Positions 36,901-47,883 of a stretch of 64,000 bases of DNA are shown piece after piece. The translations under genes and the position numbers were made by a program. The notes under the pieces are model-generated. The model was given only the letters and a program-made list of their open reading frames with translations. It made no database searches and was not told where the DNA came from. How positions within the stretch are numbered: the stretch's first letter is position 1; every line of letters begins with the position of its first letter. Origin of the DNA: Rhyzopertha dominica (taxonomy: Eukaryota; Arthropoda; Insecta; Coleoptera; Bostrichidae); NCBI GenBank assembly GCA_025024175.1, contig QCXZ01000001.1, positions 31,986,942 to 32,050,941 of the forward strand, given 5' to 3'.

Positions 36901-39900
36901 ACATCAGAAGACGACCGCGTGTACGAGTAGAAGCGATACAAAGTGGTGGAGGTCAAGAGCGTGGAATTCGCAGTGGTACAGTTCCCACACCGCTGGCGGT
37001 TGGTATGGGCGCTGCGGCCGAAGTGGCACAGAAAGAAATGGAATACGATCATAAATGGATGGAGCTACTTAGCAAAAGACTGATGGATAAGATATTTGCA
37101 GCATTGCCTCATGTTGTTAGGAATGGAGACCCGGTACAAACTTATCCTGGATGTGTCAATTTGTCGTTCGCATATGTCGAAGGTGAGGAACCATATTATA
37201 TTCTCTTTTATATGTGAAGGGTATTTCAACATTGATTGGCTAAAATTTTGATTTGATAATTAACATAAAAACTCAATATTATTCATGGTACGTACCATTN
37301 ATTGTGCACGGTTGTTTTCTTGAAATGAGCACCTATGATNATTATTATAATTACTTACGGAATTGGAAAACGATACATTTTTGAGAAACCAAACTTGTAC
37401 TCTAGAACTACTATTTTTATTTCTTCAATTAGATTTTGCAGTTCATTAATGTATAATGAATATTCATGTTTAAAGCTGTGATTGTATTGTAACATTTATA
37501 TCAGAATTGTAAACTATCAACATTGGATTTATCTGTTTTCTGCTTGACTATAGTGTTTAAGGAAAAATTAACATTTTGAAATGCTAAAATATAGAACAGA
37601 AGGGCATAAAAACATTATAGTGCACTGGTTTTCCAATGTGATGGTATGGATTGGTAAAACAGTTCTGGAGAAGTTTAGGACATAAGCAGTATGATATTTG
37701 AATAGGCCAGTTCACAGGACACAAATTCAAGAAAAACTGTAATTTTTCACTCGGGAAACAGAACGTCACCACATGTATAATTAATGTCTCCAAAAATGTT
37801 AGCATTCTGGTAACATAGATATTTTAGTTGTAGTTGGAGTTGTTGACAGTTTGTTCTAACACTGGTAAATGTGATTTCATTTCTAATATAATAAGGGTGA
37901 AAATTCCTGTTGTTTAGGGACACATCTGGTTGTTGATATTAATTTAATTAATATTTACTTTTAATATTTTCCTAGTTTTATATGAACCTGAAATTGTGTT
38001 ACTTATGTTAAAATACCTTGTATACTTGAAATTCATTCAAGACACAACACAAATACATCTATTCGCCAAGTTAAATCCACAATATTTATTAACAGATAAA
38101 GCGCTTTCGGCTAGTAAGCTCTCGTCAGTACCAAATTACAAGAGGAAAACGTTATGACGTCAAATTAATAAAACGAATCTAAAAATCTAAACAAGCAATC
38201 TTGCCTAAAAATAGAAAGCAACTTTCAAACCAGCAACATAAAAGTTAGCGTTCAAATAAAAATTTAGAATGGGACAACTGAATTTGCAAGAATCATTTAG
38301 AATTGTCCAATTTTGATCATTTAAAATTTTGTATATTCTAAGATTTCTAAATAGTTTAATTTTGATAATTTCTTGCAAGAATGTAAACGTTTCAAATTGT
38401 TTGAAGTAAATGTATGTTTAAATGGTAATAAATAATTCTCTAACGAAGAATTTGAAGTTACATTGTTTGTATTTTTATACTTATTAAATTGTTTGTCCAA
38501 TATAAACAGAATTACAGTCGTTACATGAATGATTTAAAAAAAAGAAAAGGCAATATTTATCTATTAGAAGAAAATAATTTAGAAAGGTAAATTGAGACTT
38601 GATCAATAAACCTAAGGGGGTACCAAATTTTAGCTTTTTAATCACATGTGATGGTGTTAAAAGAAAACTGAATTTTAAAAAGTCTGTGAAAACGAGAATG
38701 AAGTACGAAGACAGAAAATAGAAGAATAATGTTGTCTGTACAAGTTGGTTTAAATTAAAAAAATAAATGTAAGAAAATTATTTAGATTTGTTGAATTTTT
38801 GAAAAAAGACATAAGGCATCTCTACATAACGGTACCATAGATAAATTAATTTATCTAGGACGGTACCAAAATATAACATGTGAGAAGACATTATTTTTGA
38901 ATATTTCTTTGTCTTAATTATTCATGTAAAGTTCCGCTAAAAGTGGACTAAAGGAGAAGAACTCAGAGCTAAACCTGACTTTTGTGTAAATTATTTGTTA
39001 TTGAAACAGAAAATTTTTTGATCTAATAGAAATTTTGTTAATGACACCAAATTATTTATATGTAATAATGATAAATTAGAATTTTGAAGTAGTAGGTTAT
39101 TGAAAATATTTAATCACTCTTGTGGGGAAATCGATGGAAATAAATTGTTCACGTCAAAGAAAACAAGGAAAGAATCAGTTGGTATTTTAAAATTTTTAAG
39201 TTTATTGGTCAAGTCTAAAGTATTCTCAATACCAAAGAAGCTGTCAAAATTGAACTTCACATAGGACTAAATTTAACCATTTTGCTAATATATATAATAT
39301 GGAGAATTTATTTAACAAACAACAGGGCTAATAGGACAGCCATCCTTATGTATTTTAGGTAATCCATAACGTAATGGAGTCATTAGATTCATGGAAAGAT
39401 ATTGTGATTTAAAAGAATCCAATAATTTAAAATTAGCTCAACCTTGTCTAAAAAATTTTTTAATTTGTTATTAAAATTATTATCAAAAATCACCATACAA
39501 TTTCCTTTGTCAGCTTTTGAAAAATAAGGTTTTCTTTTACTAACTTGGATCCTATATTATCTTTTTTTGTATTATAATATAAAAAATATTTTTTGTTGAA
39601 ATATGCCTTTTTACAGTGGGCAATGTCTATAATATTGTCCATAATAAATATAAAATTTCAGTTTTAATTCACTCAGGTATATATAGCTTTGCATGTAATG
39701 CTGTTTATGTTGGACAAACGGAAAGATCCTTTCTTATTAGAGGCAATGAACATCTAAAACACTTTAATAAGTATAAAAATACAGATAATGTAACTTCAAA
39801 TTGTTCGCTAGCAAATCATTTATTATCATTTAAACATACTTCCACTTTGGACAATTTGAAAAGTTTACATTTTTATAAGGAATCATCAGAATTAAATTAT

Positions 39901-40605
39901 TTAGAAACTTAGAGATGTACAAAATTTTAAATGACAAAAATTGGGCAATTCTAAATGATTCTGCAATTTCAGTTGTCCCATTCTAAAATTTTTATTTAAA
40001 TGCTAAATTTTATCTTGCTTTCGATTTTTTAGTCAAGATTACTTGTTTAGATTTTTAGATTCATTTTATTAATTTGATGTCATAATATTTTCCTCTTTTA
40101 ATTTGGTACTGACAACTGCTTATTATGCAAAGCACTCTTTATCTGTTAATAAATATTGTNGATTTAACGTAGCATGGCTTATTTAAAAAGAATAAATTCA
40201 AGAAATCCATGTAGAGCAATATGGATGAGTTTTCAACAAATATATGTATTATTTTCACTACCAGGGGAATCGTTGCTCATGGCTCTTAAAGACATTGCCT
40301 TATCAAGTGGTTCAGCATGCACATCTGCTTCTTTGGAGCCTTCTTATGTCCTCAGAGCCATAGGTGCTGATGAAGATTTGGCACACAGCTCCATAAGGTG
40401 AAACAAGAACATCAAATAACATGCGTAAATGTAAGATTTTTTTTTCTTAAGATTCGGTATTGGTCGATTTACGACTATAGAAGAAGTGGACTACACAGTA
40501 GATAAATGCATACAGCACGTGAGAAGACTTAGGGAGATGAGTCCTTTGTGGGAGATGGTTCAAGAAGGAATAGATTTGAAAACAATCAAATGGTCTCAAC
40601 ACTGA
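33949..40605 (+). CDS. Nfs1: Mitochondrial cysteine desulfurase NFS1
   Basis: Seven exons with GT-AG borders: 33949-34048, 34096-34178, 34249-34503, 34564-34891, 36886-37182, 40265-40397 and 40452-40605 (TGA); 449 aa, close to human NFS1. The PLP enzyme removes sulfur from cysteine and hands persulfide to the ISCU/ISD11/frataxin complex for Fe-S assembly and tRNA thiolation. Seen: a basic, hydroxylated N-terminus suited to mitochondrial import ([14 protein letters not shown]), [52 protein letters not shown] with the PLP lysine, [12 protein letters not shown], and [14 protein letters not shown] with the catalytic loop cysteine. Odd points: Arg precedes HK where Gly is usual; one N lies in a codon at 34334; the exon 5 acceptor has a poor pyrimidine tract. 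Intron 5 holds a Penelope-like element ending about 95 bp before exon 6. Confidence 0.96.
35371..36072. repeat. Composite MITE in NFS1 intron 4
   Basis: The left end 'ttgaccgtaacagtctacaa' and right end 'tggactgttaccgtgaacac' (then cctgtat) are inverted. Inside, a segment near 180 bp is present twice in direct order ('aaaataacaaacttgtagt', about 35650 and 35900). Non-coding. Confidence 0.6.
36073..36885. other. Remainder of NFS1 intron 4
   Basis: AT-rich, two adjacent Ns at 36830-36831, nothing coding. Ends at the weak acceptor ctgaag before exon 5. Confidence 0.45.
38105..38128 (-). ncRNA. Degenerate hammerhead-like core
   Basis: CTGACGA ... GAAA (minus strand) with stem II GAGCT/AGCC that pairs only with a bulged A. 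Same family as 25063-25089. The partner in the right arm (about 40108-40130) has lost the core. Confidence 0.35.
39616..39912 (+). pseudogene. GIY-YIG endonuclease fragment in the inverted arm
   Basis: 98 codons: [41 protein letters not shown] and [11 protein letters not shown]. It matches the PLE endonuclease (YVG strand, Arg-rich helix, Asn-His segment) but lacks the CxxC linker start and any RT. It runs opposite to the RT remnant beside it. Confidence 0.6.
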
Positions 40606-40934
40606 ATGTACTCGGCCTGCCTGGGTTACGTTTTAAATGATTGTATTTGCTATGTATACGGTTTTTTTATTCTTGTTGTATAGGGACACAAGCACTTGTA
40701 CATAGTTATTTATTTTATAAGCTCATCACCTACTATTAGATGACAAAAATGTATCCTAAATAGGTATCTGCTGTTATCTTACTTGAGAGATATATAATGA
40801 AATACAACTTTTTTATACTGAAGATTGTTTCATTGCTGCAAATCACCACGAAGAATGTTTTACATTTCTTCGTATATGCAAGAATGTATGGTAATTTTGA
40901 AACAAAAGTTTTGTATAGGGTCTTGGACAATCAA

Positions 40935-40940
40935 AATAAA
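40935..40940 (+). promoter_or_regulatory. Possible NFS1 polyadenylation signal
   Basis: AATAAA about 330 bases past the NFS1 stop; the first perfect hexamer I see downstream on this strand. Confidence 0.35.
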
Positions 40941-41189
40941 CCACATTTTACAAATATTTATGTTAGATTTTGCAAGTGTAAAAATTGTAGTACCTCCAGC
41001 AGCATATAAATGCTTGAGCAAAACATTGATTAGGGTTGTCCTTACAACTAAATTTTGTTTTGACACAAACTTTAACTAATAGCAATTATTCGAAAATCAG
41101 TCTCTTCTCAACTTTATTAAATACTAATTGATGAAATAATCCCAAAATGCTTAAACTGAGTTGTCCATATGTTGCCAGTATGTCACGCA

Positions 41190-42875
41190 TATTATTAATT
41201 CATGTTTGGAATTTGGTTACTTTCCCTCAAAATGGAAAACACCAATCGTCACCCCATAACCAAAAGTTGTTGAACCTAAGGATTTTAGTGATCTAAGGCT
41301 GGTGAGTATTAGCCCTACACTTTCTAAAGTTTTAGAGAAAGTGCTTCACAATCAAATGCTAGATTATGTGAATACAAATAATATCTTGTCAGCTTGTCAC
41401 ATACACAGTCATGCTTCAGAAAGGGACACAGTACAACTTCTCTTATGCACCTTTTGGACTATGTTCTTTTTGATACAATCGATCATAAACTTCTTTGCGT
41501 TAAATTAAGTTATCTTGGTTTCAACGAAGTATCTGTAAAGTTTTTTCTTCCTACTTGCATAATCATTATCAAAGAGCTCTGTATGAGAATACATTATCAT
41601 ATTCCGGACCAGTTTTGTCAGGGGTGTTTCAAGGCACCATACTTGGTCCTTTGCTATATTTAATTTACACACATGATATAATTTATTGCCTCAAGTACAG
41701 CTCAGCCTTCTGTTATGCGGACGATACCCAAATTGCATATTCTTTTGACAAGTCAATTAAAATTGCAGAGAAAAACTTAATTGAAGACCTAGAAGCAATC
41801 TATTCGTTTTCTGTAAGGCACAATCTAAAATTAAATTTAAATAAATGCTCTGTAATTAATTTTTCTTCAAAGAAAAGTAGTGAATATTTAGATTCACACT
41901 TAATAATAATAATAATGTTTATTAGCAATTTGTGCTGTACATTTGTATAGTATAAGTAACAAGTATATTATACCAGAACAGATCTGCACAAACATTGCTA
42001 ATGATGTGAAGTTTGGTTCTTCCAAATTGGAAGCCCCGTTCTTCCACTCCACATCTACAAAATCATTTCCCCGCAACCATTGCCGCTGATTCACAACACA
42101 TAAGGAAACCCAAAACAANGCTACATTTTTTAGGTACAGAATAAAAAACAAACAATACTACATATTACGATTTGTGTGCTAGACCATCTAAGTTGCGGAA
42201 AAAACTGTGTGAAATTAATTTTTTCTGTTTTGAACCATTGCTTAACTGTTTTTATTCTTGTCTAAGTGCATCATTAAAATACCATCTGCAAAAAATACAG
42301 AATACTTGTAGACTTATTTTCAGACTAAGAAAATATGATCACATAACTGCCCATTTTAAACAACTCTAATGGTTAAAAATAGACTCAGTTTATACCTTTT
42401 CGTTGTTAGTTTTCGTACATTCGATATTAGCATCCACCGCACCATCTTACTTATACACTGTATGTACTTGTACAATAAACTCATCCCGAGAAGCGGCATG
42501 CATAGTGTCAATGTTAGGCAGGCTAATTCTTGCTGCCTCGTTTCTGCACTACTTTGTTTACGAAATAATTTACCTACAATGCGGTTAAATTGTATAATGC
42601 GTTGCCTCTTTCAACTAAGCTGAAACCAGTAAGTGTATTTCGTAAAAAGTTGCGGGGTTGTATGTTGGCTGCACAAAATGAGTGATTTTAGCACTTAAAT
42701 GACTGTTTCTTTATGTTTAAAATATTGTCATATTATATATAATTTCACTAGCGTTAGTACTATTACTTAATATAACGATTCTGTTTTTAGGGTTAAGGGT
42801 TAAGTATTAAGTAGCGAACGCTAGACTGCGCCCTGTATTGCTCCCGCAATAATAAAGACATTATTATTATTATTA
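41190..42875 (+). mobile_element. CR1/Jockey-type LINE, 5'-truncated and broken
   Basis: RT pieces in order in shifting frames: FPSKWKTPIVTP (41228), RLVSISPTLSKVLEKVLHNQ (41302), QSCFRKGHSTTSLMHLLDYV, PVLSGVFQGTILGPLLYLIYTHDI and FCYADDTQIAYSF (catalytic YADD, about 41714-41725), then LKLNLNKC. The frame resumes after an insert with LSASLKYHLQKIQNTCRLIFRLRKYDHIT (42250-42355). It ends with 'aataataaagac' and an (ATT)n tail. No endonuclease domain, so 5' truncated. Inactive. Confidence 0.82.
41892..42160 (-). mobile_element. Second LINE 3' end inserted in the + strand LINE
   Basis: Breaks the host LINE after DSHL. Read on the minus strand it ends '...ttgctaataaac' followed by an (ATT)n tail, the same tail type as the host element. 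About 270 bp, non-coding here. Contains one N at 42119. Confidence 0.55.
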
Positions 42876-42879
42876 TTCA

Positions 42880-44150
42880 AAAGCCATATAGGTAACAGTT
42901 ATTTTAAAAAGTCTGTTAAATAAAGAATGAAAGACAGATAATTTATGCTGGTAAGAATTCGTTACGTTTAATTAACACATCCAGGAAAGAGATACTGTTG
43001 TTTAGTTCTTTTTCATGACTGAAATTTATAGAAGGATGTCATGAATTCATACAAGAAGAAAATCATCGAGATCCACTTTTTTTCCTTTAAAAAGGCTCAA
43101 AATATCATCTACATAACAAAACCAAAAATGTACATTAGACAGAAAGCAGGTATCTTTAGATAAATATTTTTCAGGTTTGTTCATGAACAGTTCTGCAAAA
43201 AGAGGGCTAAGGGAAGAACCCATAGCTAATCATTAGGAGGAATAGAAGGAAATCAGTTGTTCACATCGAAATAAACGAGAAAAGGTTCCTTAGGAACATT
43301 AAAATCTAAACTGTTTTTAATAGCAAAAGAGTTCTCCAAATTCAAAAGCTCACAGAAAACTAAATTTAACCAGTTTGCTAATTTCTGACAAGGAGAATTT
43401 ACATAAGAAATGACTGGTTTAGGTGTTGTAGGATGCATATAAAAAATCGTGATTTTTTGCAATTAAAAAACTTTAAAACTGATTCAACTCTGTCTAACAA
43501 ATCCTTTAATTCTTAGTTAAATTTGATAGTTTGATCATTTTCACTTAAAACAAAATCTCCATCATTTAAAAATTTCGATACTTTATTAATATAATCAGCT
43601 TTTGAAAAAATAAGGTTTTCTTTAACTCTCTTGTTTTTAATATCCAAAAGTACATTAGAATAGCCGAATGGGAGTGAGGTTGCGGTGGCATTCAGGCCTC
43701 TCCTGGATTTGTTGTTAATTAAACGTAATGAATCATATCCAGACTTTACTTTCGAAATTTTTAGAAAACCAATGTATATAGATAATATTATTTCTTATAT
43801 CATTCCATCCTTACTAATATAAATTAGCTTTCATTCTTTAACAGATTTATTAAAATACCTCTTGCCTATATAGCTTTTGAAAAAAACAGCATTATTTTAC
43901 AAATTGTTTCTAACATTAATTTTCCAAATTATTTAATAGAAAAAATATATCTGAAATACTTAACAATATTTAAGTTTTCATTTCATACTATTGTTTCAGA
44001 TCGAAAAGAAAAGAACTGGCATTCACTTATGTTTATTGGTCTAGTATCAGTAAATATTTCAAAATTATTTTTATCATAGAATTTATATTTCTTTTTCTAC
44101 TGTNGGTAGCTTAGGATCCCAGTTAGTCCACAGTCCACAACAAAGATAAA
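42880..44150 (-). mobile_element. Penelope-like RT remnant
   Basis: Minus strand: PVISYVNSPCQKLANWLN and PFLVYFDVNN (motif A) in 43253-43462, then FCYVDDIL (YVDD at about 43105-43116). The remaining RT sequence is shifted and stopped. It resembles the RT of the NFS1-intron copy. No GIY-YIG domain or terminal arm was found. Confidence 0.6.
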
Positions 44151-44631
44151 ATTCTACCCTTAAATCTTTCTGATGGTGTTTACCAATGTCTTTGGTGATT
44201 ACAGATTTACTTGCAATGATTGTTACCTTATCTAACATAAAATGAAACAAGTTTTTAGAGAAAGTGTACTTTAATACTATTTACATGATGTAGTTTGCTC
44301 AAAAGCATAAAATTAACCTCTGTAATAAAAATAAGGTAAAATACCAGTTAATATCTATTACATTGAAAAGTACATTTTTGGCACTATGAAGGGTTCTAAA
44401 TATTTGAACAAACAAAAGTTAGTCAAGCTGATATTTTGTATTAATGCTAAGTACTGTTATACGACTTATATTAATTAAAATAATATTATTGATATAGATA
44501 GTTACAATTATACCAGATATTTCATAAATAGTTAAAATCGATAACTACATTCGATTGGCAAAATTCTTTGGTTTAAATTTCATGAATTGCAATATAAAAT
44601 TAAGATTCAATATAAAAAATTCTTGTTGTGG

Positions 44632-44637
44632 TTTAAT
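44632..44637 (-). promoter_or_regulatory. Possible variant polyadenylation signal of the Rab gene
   Basis: ATTAAA on the minus strand, about 127 bases after the stop. No AATAAA is nearer. Confidence 0.3.
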
Positions 44638-44763
44638 AATATATAAGTAGTTTGGTTTCTGCATTCTTTTCTCTTACAAAAACTAACTGATGTGCATCCT
44701 GCACAAGTTCTAATATTCATCACAGCTGCCAATGGACAAGTACAATAACAAAACACGACTAGT

Positions 44764-45496
44764 TCAACATAAACACTGTTCTTCATTAGGTTCTTCTGCT
44801 TGAGTAATTTTGAATCCGTGACTCTCCATTGTTTGTAGTTCCAGTCGAGAGCGATTTGACTGAACCAACTGATAAGCAATATCTTGAAACATTTCCTCAA
44901 TACCTTCGCCCGTCTTGCAAGAAGTCTTATAGGTGTTGTTAATTAAATTATGGCACTGTTCACTGCATAAAGTAATCGTTATTAATCCCATTAACAATTA
45001 TTAAACAGAACCTCACCAAAATGCTTCGATGTCTGCTTCTGTAACTTGAGGTACGTCTGAGAGGAGATCTAGTTTATTACCACACAAGAAAATTTTTGCA
45101 TTTTCTGCGTACGTCACAATTTCTAACAAGTGTTGTGACAGGCAATGAAACGAACTTGGGTTGTCCAAAGAAAATACCAAAATAGCAGCTTCAGCAAACT
45201 TATAATAACTGGATGTAATTGAAGCTACACGTTCCATACCACCAGTGTCCCATAATTGCAACTAAAATTAAGTCATGCTTCATTTTAATATTTTCAATTC
45301 ATTCTATGCTAATTACTTTTATATCCTTTGTTCCAACCCTATACACTTTGTCAACATGGTCCAGTCCAAGAGTCGATTGTCTATCAGTTGCGGTTACAAA
45401 AGTGTTGGTGGCGAATCTACGAAACAATGAGCTCTTGCCAACGCCATACTCACCGCAAAGTATCACTTTTTGTTCAGGTATTTTAATGGTTGCCAT
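44764..45496 (-). CDS. Rab-family small GTPase
   Basis: Three exons on the minus strand: 45317-45496 (ATG), 45017-45261 and 44764-44962 (TGA); 207 aa. Rab proteins recruit effectors to membranes when GTP-bound. G motifs: GEYGVGKSS (P-loop), TLGLD (switch I Thr), WDTGGMERV (switch II), GNKLDL (base recognition), KTSCKTGEG (G5). SITSSYYKFAEAAILVFSL is Rab-like. The C-terminus EEQCLC is a CXC prenylation site. Odd: switch II has GGM where most Rabs have AGQ, so the catalytic Gln is Met and GTP hydrolysis may be slow. I cannot assign the Rab subtype. ATG 45496 was chosen because it starts the canonical MATIK-VILCGEYG; an in-frame upstream ATG exists at 45697. Head-to-head with ASCC1. Confidence 0.9.
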
Positions 45497-45688
45497 ATTA
45501 ATACCGTTTTGTTTGCTAATGCACCAAGGACAGTTTTTTATAACATCATTTACAGCTGAGTGGGCTTTGTAAACTGGTAAACAAAAAAAAGTAGCGCGCA
45601 TGCACACTTGTAGTTCCTTTATACCGAATAATAGTTTAACTGCGTAATTATTGACAACCGCCATGTTTATATTTTTGTATTCGTCGAC
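45497..45688. promoter_or_regulatory. Shared divergent promoter region, Rab GTPase / ASCC1
   Basis: 192 bp separate the two start codons, so both 5' UTRs and both core promoters must lie here or overlap the opposite gene. No TATA box is evident, in keeping with a bidirectional housekeeping promoter. Transcription starts cannot be placed from sequence. Confidence 0.55.
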
Positions 45689-47124
45689 ATGAAACACATG
45701 TTCATACGAAGTATGTCTAAAAAGATGTGTAAATTAAATAATACGAGCAAACCTGCNCGTATGTGGATCGATGGTAAATGTTTTAATATCAAACAACACA
45801 AATGGAATAAGAAAGAAAGTCGCAAGGATGTTAATGACCAAAGTGCAATAGCTGTGGNTAAATCACTACATTTAAATGTAAAATCCTTTTCGTAATATAA
45901 ATTATTTTGTCTTTAGAAATAATTGATGATAATATAAATCATCATTTTGACATAACACCACATGAGAGTGGAAAGCTAATGACATCATTCCGTCTACCAT
46001 CGTAAGTTTATGTAGCTTATGGTTGATTGTATGGTGCCAACACCTAGTATTTTTAGTATATATTACTGCAAGATTAACACCCACCAGTCTTTCAAGTTGC
46101 AAAATTTAGAAACTGAAACCAGTACGGTCATCAGTATGCCGAAATATGGAGAAGACGGACACCTAACAATTATCGGTGAGGATGAATTGAAAATAGTTGA
46201 AGCAAGGCACAAGGTTCACTCAGTTGTTAGTGACATACGTGATTCATATGCGGCAGTACAATTTGTATGTGTACCAGTGCTCAGCGATGAAATAAAAGAG
46301 AATTTCGAAAACTTTAAAGTAAGTTAGTAAATTTCCGTTACTTGTCTTCACCAGTTTTTTTAGTGAATTCATGGACATTAATTAAACTCTTTTTGCTCTA
46401 AGAATGACATTTNAAATGGAGAACCTATCAAGGGTATGGAAGAGAGTATTTTTCAGAGCCCACTTAAACTGCATCTGACTGTAGTTGTTTTTGCATTGCT
46501 GGATGATAGTGAGAAGCAAGAAGCTATACGGGCTTTGAATGATTACAAANCACTGATTTTGGAGTATGTTAATTTCATGTGCATTTTTAAATGAATCTTT
46601 ATTATTTATAAACATTTTTTTCAGTCCTTTAATTGAAAAGGAAGGGCCATTAAAAATAGAAGTATCTGGTATAGATTGCATGAATAATAACCACAAATCA
46701 GTTGATGTTTTATATGCAAAAGCTAAAATTATAAATGAAAATGAAAATACAAGCCTTCAAAAAATAATCAATGGTTTGTCTGATCATTTTTATGAAAGGG
46801 GTAAGACCAAACCTTTTTTGGTTTTATCACAATAGGTACATTATTTTTTTTGCAATTATAGGCTTGGTAAGGAAGTACCAGGATGATGTAAAACTTCATG
46901 TCACCTTGATTAATACAAAATACAGGAAACCTTCCAATGAAAGTACTCCGCAAAAGCGTCGCAAGTGGGTTAAACGTCAGTCTTTTGATGCCAGGAGTAT
47001 CATGCAGAAATACAAGGATTACTACTTTGGTACATGTAATTTTGACTCAATCCACTTATCGTTAATAACAACCAAAGGAGATGATGGCTTTTACAAAGCT
47101 ATATCTGTAATTAAAGCCAATTAA
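45689..47124 (+). CDS. Ascc1: Activating signal cointegrator 1 complex subunit 1 (KH + 2H phosphoesterase)
   Basis: Six exons: 45689-45857, 45917-46001, 46048-46318, 46403-46563, 46625-46800 and 46862-47124 (TAA); 374 aa. ASCC1 partners the ASCC3 helicase complex in alkylation repair and ribosome/transcription control. The N-terminus has RMWIDGKCF, like the family start. A KH-like region follows (LETETSTVISMPKYGEDGHLTIIG). The AKAP7-like 2H phosphoesterase domain shows both H-x-T motifs, LKLHLTVVVF and VKLHVTLIN, with VDVLYAKAKI between. Odd: the KH GXXG loop is not visible (YYCKINTHQ occupies its place). An N sits in the exon 1 donor at 45858; a G there gives a normal GT. Another N at 46413 must not be G or A if the codon is to stay open. 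A second ATG, 45713, may be the real start. Confidence 0.9.
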
Positions 47125-47148
47125 ATTGGAATATGTAGAAGTGTTTTA

Positions 47149-47154
47149 AATAAA
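47149..47154 (+). promoter_or_regulatory. ASCC1 polyadenylation signal
   Basis: AATAAA 25 bases after the ASCC1 stop; a short 3' UTR. Confidence 0.6.
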
Positions 47155-47883
47155 TGACGTGTTAATGGTATAGAGTCATTCATTATTATGGAACAAAGTA
47201 CTTGAAATTTAGGGCTTATTATGATAAAATTAATAATGATTTGTTAGTTAATCACATCAACAATTAGAAATGGGAGAAAATTTGACGAAATGTGTTAGCA
47301 GGGTGTGGGTTCCAATATTCATTGTGGATCCACATTAGTGCACTAGAACAAATACACTAAAAACCCTTATTAGAATGCAGTGACCCTACAGCCTAACTTT
47401 GTTGCCTTGAAGACTTTCGTTTGGCAATGGGAATGGGAAAAAGCCTATAAACATTTAAAGGTAAGAATTTAAAAAAATGGGCTCCTAATGTGACCGATTG
47501 TAAAGACCAAAAATAGAAATAAGATATATCATTATTATTTGGCACAAATTAATAATTAATGTGTTATCTCGTCAGTCCGGTAAATTAAAAATAATAAATA
47601 GATGGCGCGGAAACACTACCAGTAGTTCATTTGCCGTAAGTTAGGAAAAAAGATTGAAAGTCAGCAGCACCAGACGCAGGCGCAAATTACAATGTCATTT
47701 GTCAATTAGACTTCATTCTCTATGTTATCGTTATTGAACGAAACGAAAACGGCATAATTATTTACGAACTACGCAAAAATCGTTTGTTATCTTGCTGATT
47801 AAGAGATCGTATTAGTCATACTATTTACAGTTTCAGTATCTGTACAGAAAAAGTGCTAATAGCAAATCACAAGATAAATAAAG
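47155..47883. other. Intergenic region ASCC1-Serinc with the Serinc promoter
   Basis: About 730 bp. The last 300 bp are less AT-rich and should contain the Serinc promoter and 5' UTR. No ORF or repeat recognised. Confidence 0.45.

Larger units (their letters stand above)
38067..40169 (-). mobile_element. Penelope-like element in NFS1 intron 5 with inverted arms
   Basis: The left arm (from 38067: 'aagttaaatccac', the aaagcgctttcggcta block) and right arm (to about 40169: 'tttggtactgacaac', 'gatttaac') are diverged inverted copies. Minus-strand RT remnants lie between; motif A appears as [14 protein letters not shown] near 39130-39165. A GIY-YIG piece lies in each arm: decayed on minus near 38340-38520, open on plus at 39616-39912. 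The organisation is the same as at 27122-30065, but from another, older family. It shares its 3' end with the fragments at 25056 and 63815. Confidence 0.7.

Noticed and set aside
45219..45572. 117-codon + strand ORF
   Set aside because: Antisense shadow of Rab exons 1 and 2.
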